Assembly (NCBI GenBank): GCA_025997045.1
Contig: BNUB01000092.1
Coordinates: 1 to 8,944, forward strand
Length of the DNA stretch: 8,944 nt
Source of the DNA: Betaproteobacteria bacterium
Lineage (GTDB): Bacteria > Pseudomonadota > Gammaproteobacteria > Burkholderiales > Rhodocyclaceae
Reading direction: 5' to 3'
In this document: in pieces, positions 5,979-8,944 of the stretch
Position numbering within the stretch: the stretch's first letter is position 1
Layout of the letters: every line of letters starts with the position of its first letter
Notes under the pieces: generated by a model
Seen by the model: the letters and a program-made list of their open reading frames with translations, nothing else
The model's database searches: none
Told to the model about the DNA's origin: nothing
Position numbers and translations under genes: made by a program

Positions 5979-6964
5979 TGAACCCGGTTTGGCCATTTTC
6001 CCATCCGTTTTTCCACCGTCTCCACGCCAGTTTTGAGGCGCGACAACAGCGCGCACCGGAAACCGCCCCCATCCTCCTGACCCAGCGCCGTATCTACGTG
6101 CTCCCCACCCCTGCGGGCCTGGGCTTTGCCGTGGCGATGGGGGTGATGCTGGTCACTTCCATCAATTACATGCTGAGTCTGGGCTACGCGCTCACCTTCC
6201 TCCTCTCGGGCACTGCAATCGCCAGCGTCATCCATGCCTTTCGCAACCTGTTCCAGTTGTCGATCTACTATGGCAAGAGCGAACCCGTGTTTTGCGGTGA
6301 CAGGGTGGTTTATCACCTCCTGATCGACAATCCCTCTCACCGCCGCCGCCCGGCGCTGGTCTTGCGCAGCAGCGGCTTTGAGTCGCAGGTTGCCCTGCCC
6401 CCCTCCAGCCGGGTCGAAGTCGGGCTCTCCCTGCCGACTCAACACCGGGGCATTCAGCGTCTCGGGCGCACGGTCATCGAAACCCGCTGGCCGCTGGGCC
6501 TCATCCGTGCCTGGAGCGTGCTGACCCCCGCGCTCGAAGCCGTCATCTATCCCGCGCCGGAACCGCGTCCGCCACTGCCCCCCGCCACGGCCGGGGGCAT
6601 CGCGGAAGGCAGCGGCATGGCGCAAAGCGGTGATGACGATTTTGCCGGACTGCGCAACTACCAGCACAGCGACTCCCCGCGCCATCTGGCGTGGAAAGTG
6701 TTCGCCCGCGGCGGCGAACTGATGACCAAGCAGTTCGCCTCCATCGAAGGAGGCGACCTGCTCTTTGACTGGTCTTTCCTGCCCGACGAGCTTGACGTCG
6801 AGTTCCGCCTCTCCCGCCTGGCCGCCTGGTTACTGCAAGCGGAGCACTCCGGACGACGCTACGCGCTGAAACTGCCGGGGGTGGAAATCACCTACGACCG
6901 CGGGGATAACCACCTGCGTCGCTGCCTCACCGCGCTTGCGCTGTACGGTCTGATCCAGACGTAA
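5978..6964 (+). CDS. DUF58 domain membrane protein, MoxR partner
   Basis: This 328-residue protein starts on the last base of the MoxR stop codon. Two closely spaced hydrophobic segments (about 46-62 and 66-86) anchor it in the inner membrane. The rest is soluble, first a beta-rich stretch (about 90-195), then the DUF58 motif at about 218-243: GDDDFAGLRNYQHSD followed by SPRHLAWKVFARGGEL. In many relatives the HSD here reads PGD, so this copy departs slightly from the core motif, while Arg-x-Tyr and the Trp-Lys pair remain. DUF58 proteins occur next to MoxR ATPases across bacteria and resemble VWA-type folds, but their biochemistry is unsettled. The gene has no good Shine-Dalgarno sequence of its own and depends on coupling to the MoxR gene. 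It is followed after 10 bases by the transglutaminase gene, making a three-gene operon. Confidence 0.9.
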   Translation: MNPVWPFSHPFFHRLHASFEARQQRAPETAPILLTQRRIYVLPTPAGLGFAVAMGVMLVTSINYMLSLGYALTFLLSGTAIASVIHAFRNLFQLSIYYGKSEPVFCGDRVVYHLLIDNPSHRRRPALVLRSSGFESQVALPPSSRVEVGLSLPTQHRGIQRLGRTVIETRWPLGLIRAWSVLTPALEAVIYPAPEPRPPLPPATAGGIAEGSGMAQSGDDDFAGLRNYQHSDSPRHLAWKVFARGGELMTKQFASIEGGDLLFDWSFLPDELDVEFRLSRLAAWLLQAEHSGRRYALKLPGVEITYDRGDNHLRRCLTALALYGLIQT

Positions 6965-6974
6965 AGGGCACGCC

Positions 6975-8944
6975 ATGAAGATGCCAGCGCTCATCCACCG
7001 TTTCCGCCTCCCCCCCGTACACGACGCGAGCCTGCAACGCGACCAGGGCGCATGGATCCTGACTGCGGCTGCCATCACCCTGGCGCCCCATCTGCTCACC
7101 CTGCCCACCTGGGCCGCAGTACTTTGCCCGCTGCTGCTGCTGTGGCGAGGCTGGCGTTTGTGGAGGGGGCAGATGGCCCCACCGCGCTGGTTGCTGATTC
7201 CGCTCGCACTCGGTGCCGCAGCCGGGATACGGTTCTCGTTCGGCTACCTGATCGGCAAGGATCCGGGGCTCTCGCTGCTGGCGGTGCTGCTCACCCTCAA
7301 GCTGCTCGAAATCCGCAACCAGCGCGACATCCGGGTCACGATCATGCTGTGTTTCTTCCTCCAGATCGGCCTGTTTTTCAGCGATCAGTCCTTGCCCATG
7401 GCCGCCACCGTCCTGATTGCCACCCTGTTTTCCCTCGGCAGCCTGCTCGCGCTCGTTGATCCTGCGGGTCAGACCCGCGAACGGCTGGCCAGCACAGCGC
7501 TGTTGATCCTCCACGGGCTGCCGTTCATGCTCGTGCTCTTCCTGCTCTTTCCGCGCCTTGAAGTGCCACTGTGGGGCTTGCCCGCCGATGCGTTCAGCGC
7601 CACCACCGGACTGTCAGACTCGATGACCCCCGGCTCAATCAGCGAACTGAGTCTGTCCGACGCGCTCGCTTTCCGCGCCACATTTACCGGAGCCGTACCA
7701 GGCAGAGCCGAGCGCTACTGGCGCGGCCCGGTACTGAGTTTGTTTGATGGCCGCAGTTGGCGTATCGCCCTACGCCCCACGCGAGATCAGCCCGTGTATC
7801 AAGCTCAAGCGCAGGTGCGCGGCGCCCATTTCAATTACCAGCTCATGCTTGAGCCGCACCATCAGCGCTGGCTGCCTGTGCTCGATTTTCCCGTCGGCCC
7901 TGTCGCCAACGTGCGCTTCGCTTACGATTTCCAAGCGCTTGCGCGCAATTCCGTCAGCACCCGGCAGAATTTCACTTTCGCGTCCTATCCCACGCTTACG
8001 GTCGGAGAAAAAGAAGAAAGCTGGATCCTCGAACAGGCGACCCACCTCCCTCCCCAAGGCAACCCGCGTGCACGCGCCCTGGCATCTGAACTCAAAAGCA
8101 ACACCCCCGAGGAGACGCTGCAACGCACCCTCACCTGGCTACGCCAGGCCGGGCTGCGTTACACCCTGCAGCCCCCCCTGATGGATTTCAACAGTATTGA
8201 TCTGTTCCTTTTCGACGATAAACTCGGCTTCTGCGAACACTTTGCTTCATCCTTCGTCTTTCTGCTGCGTGCCAGCAAGGTTCCTTCCCGGGTCGTGACC
8301 GGCTATCAGGGCGGCGAGATCAACCCCTATGACGGAACAATGATCGTGCGTCAATCCGATGCCCACGCCTGGGCCGAAGTCTGGCTCGAAGGACGTGGCT
8401 GGGTCAGGGTCGACCCCACCGCACTCGTCGCCCCCGAACGCATCGACAGCGGACTCGCCCAGGCCGTGCGGCGTGGTGATGTGTTGCCCGTTTTTCTGCG
8501 CCCGGAGTTCTCCTGGCTGCGCACGCTGCGTTTCCGCTGGGAGGCGCTCTCCAACGAATGGAATCTCCTGGTCATTGCTTATGACCAACGCAAACAGCGA
8601 GACCTGATGGACATCTTCGGCCTGAGCGATTTTGACCCCGCAAGCATGGTCGGCGTTCTGGGCGGCGCGTTGGGGATATTGATGATCGTGCTGTTCGCCT
8701 GGGCCCGCCGGGCACACATCGCCCAGGCTCCGCTCGATCGGGCATGGGCCAATCTGTCACGCAAACTCGCCCGCTTTGGTCTGGCCCGCGAACCGGCTGA
8801 AGGCCCGATCAACTACGGCCAGCGCCTGGCCTCAGCGCTCCCCGCTCACACCCAAACGCTCACCGCGCTATGCGCCAGCTATGCCCGCCTGTGCTATCGC
8901 CCCCCCGCGTCCAGGGCAGACGTGCGCGCATTCGTTCATGCCAT
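6975..8944 (+). CDS. TgpA-like membrane transglutaminase (DUF3488/TGase/DUF4129), 3' end cut
   Basis: The frame is open from ATG 6975 to the right edge with no stop (656 full codons). An AAAGGG Shine-Dalgarno sequence (6963-6968) lies 6 bases upstream. About six hydrophobic segments occupy residues 25-192 (DUF3488 type). A periplasmic region follows, with the transglutaminase core at about 380-490: Cys420 (GFCEHFASSF), His464 (SDAHAWAEVW) and Asp480 (VRVDPTA) form the full papain-like catalytic triad. A last membrane helix (about 558-577) leads to the start of a C-terminal DUF4129-type region. This matches TgpA of Pseudomonas aeruginosa, about 668 residues, which is encoded with MoxR and DUF58 proteins and reported as essential there. 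Only a short C-terminal piece is probably missing. The substrate is unknown; peptidoglycan or envelope protein crosslinking or proteolysis are possibilities. Confidence 0.93.
   Translation, partial: MKMPALIHRFRLPPVHDASLQRDQGAWILTAAAITLAPHLLTLPTWAAVLCPLLLLWRGWRLWRGQMAPPRWLLIPLALGAAAGIRFSFGYLIGKDPGLSLLAVLLTLKLLEIRNQRDIRVTIMLCFFLQIGLFFSDQSLPMAATVLIATLFSLGSLLALVDPAGQTRERLASTALLILHGLPFMLVLFLLFPRLEVPLWGLPADAFSATTGLSDSMTPGSISELSLSDALAFRATFTGAVPGRAERYWRGPVLSLFDGRSWRIALRPTRDQPVYQAQAQVRGAHFNYQLMLEPHHQRWLPVLDFPVGPVANVRFAYDFQALARNSVSTRQNFTFASYPTLTVGEKEESWILEQATHLPPQGNPRARALASELKSNTPEETLQRTLTWLRQAGLRYTLQPPLMDFNSIDLFLFDDKLGFCEHFASSFVFLLRASKVPSRVVTGYQGGEINPYDGTMIVRQSDAHAWAEVWLEGRGWVRVDPTALVAPERIDSGLAQAVRRGDVLPVFLRPEFSWLRTLRFRWEALSNEWNLLVIAYDQRKQRDLMDIFGLSDFDPASMVGVLGGALGILMIVLFAWARRAHIAQAPLDRAWANLSRKLARFGLAREPAEGPINYGQRLASALPAHTQTLTALCASYARLCYRPPASRADVRAFVHA

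Noticed and set aside
4998..6056. A 352-residue minus-strand reading frame opposite the MoxR gene
   Set aside because: It is antisense to a gene with every AAA+ motif intact, and its sequence is of the low-information reverse-strand kind.
5894..6685. A 263-residue minus-strand reading frame opposite the DUF58 gene
   Set aside because: Antisense to a conserved DUF58 protein, with no domain, signal or ribosome binding site support.
7052..8181. Short plus-strand frames at 7052-7459 and 7744-8181
   Set aside because: Both lie out of phase inside the transglutaminase gene, whose frame is continuous from 6975 to the window edge with all family motifs.

Overview
The window reads as ordinary chromosomal DNA from a GC-rich Gram-negative proteobacterium, most likely a betaproteobacterium. 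Outer-membrane genes (an autotransporter beta-barrel end and BamC) show the two-membrane envelope. The dapA-bamC pair, a RoxA-type ribosomal oxygenase, and a MoxR/DUF58/transglutaminase cassette fit Beta/Gammaproteobacteria. The class assignment is inference from gene content and protein style, not from any marker gene. No rRNA, tRNA, CRISPR array, insertion sequence or phage gene was seen.

Layout: (1) 1-344, the C-terminal end of an autotransporter-type outer-membrane beta-barrel, cut by the left edge and followed by two back-to-back hairpins. (2) 565-2195, a two-gene operon with an ATGA overlap: roxA (2-oxoglutarate oxygenase acting on ribosomal protein L16) and a small protein resembling the phospholipase-D-like DUF7931 family. 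(3) 2333-2713, a small lipoprotein that is almost entirely Ala/Pro/Glu, with a candidate extended -10 promoter. (4) A strong two-way terminator at 2735-2776, shared with the convergent minus-strand operon dapA-bamC (4925 down to 2800). The spacer between those two genes contains two sets of short tandem repeats. (5) From 5061 to the right edge, a plus-strand operon of a MoxR-family AAA+ ATPase, a DUF58 membrane protein and a TgpA-like membrane transglutaminase. The last runs off the window, and its intact Cys-His-Asp triad is visible. This operon diverges from dapA across about 135 bp of candidate overlapping promoters.

How the genes fit together: the two lipoproteins, the autotransporter and the dapA product (lysine and diaminopimelate for peptidoglycan) all concern the cell envelope. 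The MoxR-DUF58-transglutaminase trio is a widespread but poorly understood inner-membrane/periplasm module, in which an AAA+ chaperone probably acts with a DUF58 protein on or alongside a periplasmic papain-fold enzyme. It is the least understood system here, although its gene families are already known. I found no convincing wholly new system. The most unusual local items are the paired repeats between dapA and bamC, the residue-poor acidic lipoprotein, and the RoxA-PLD-like pairing.
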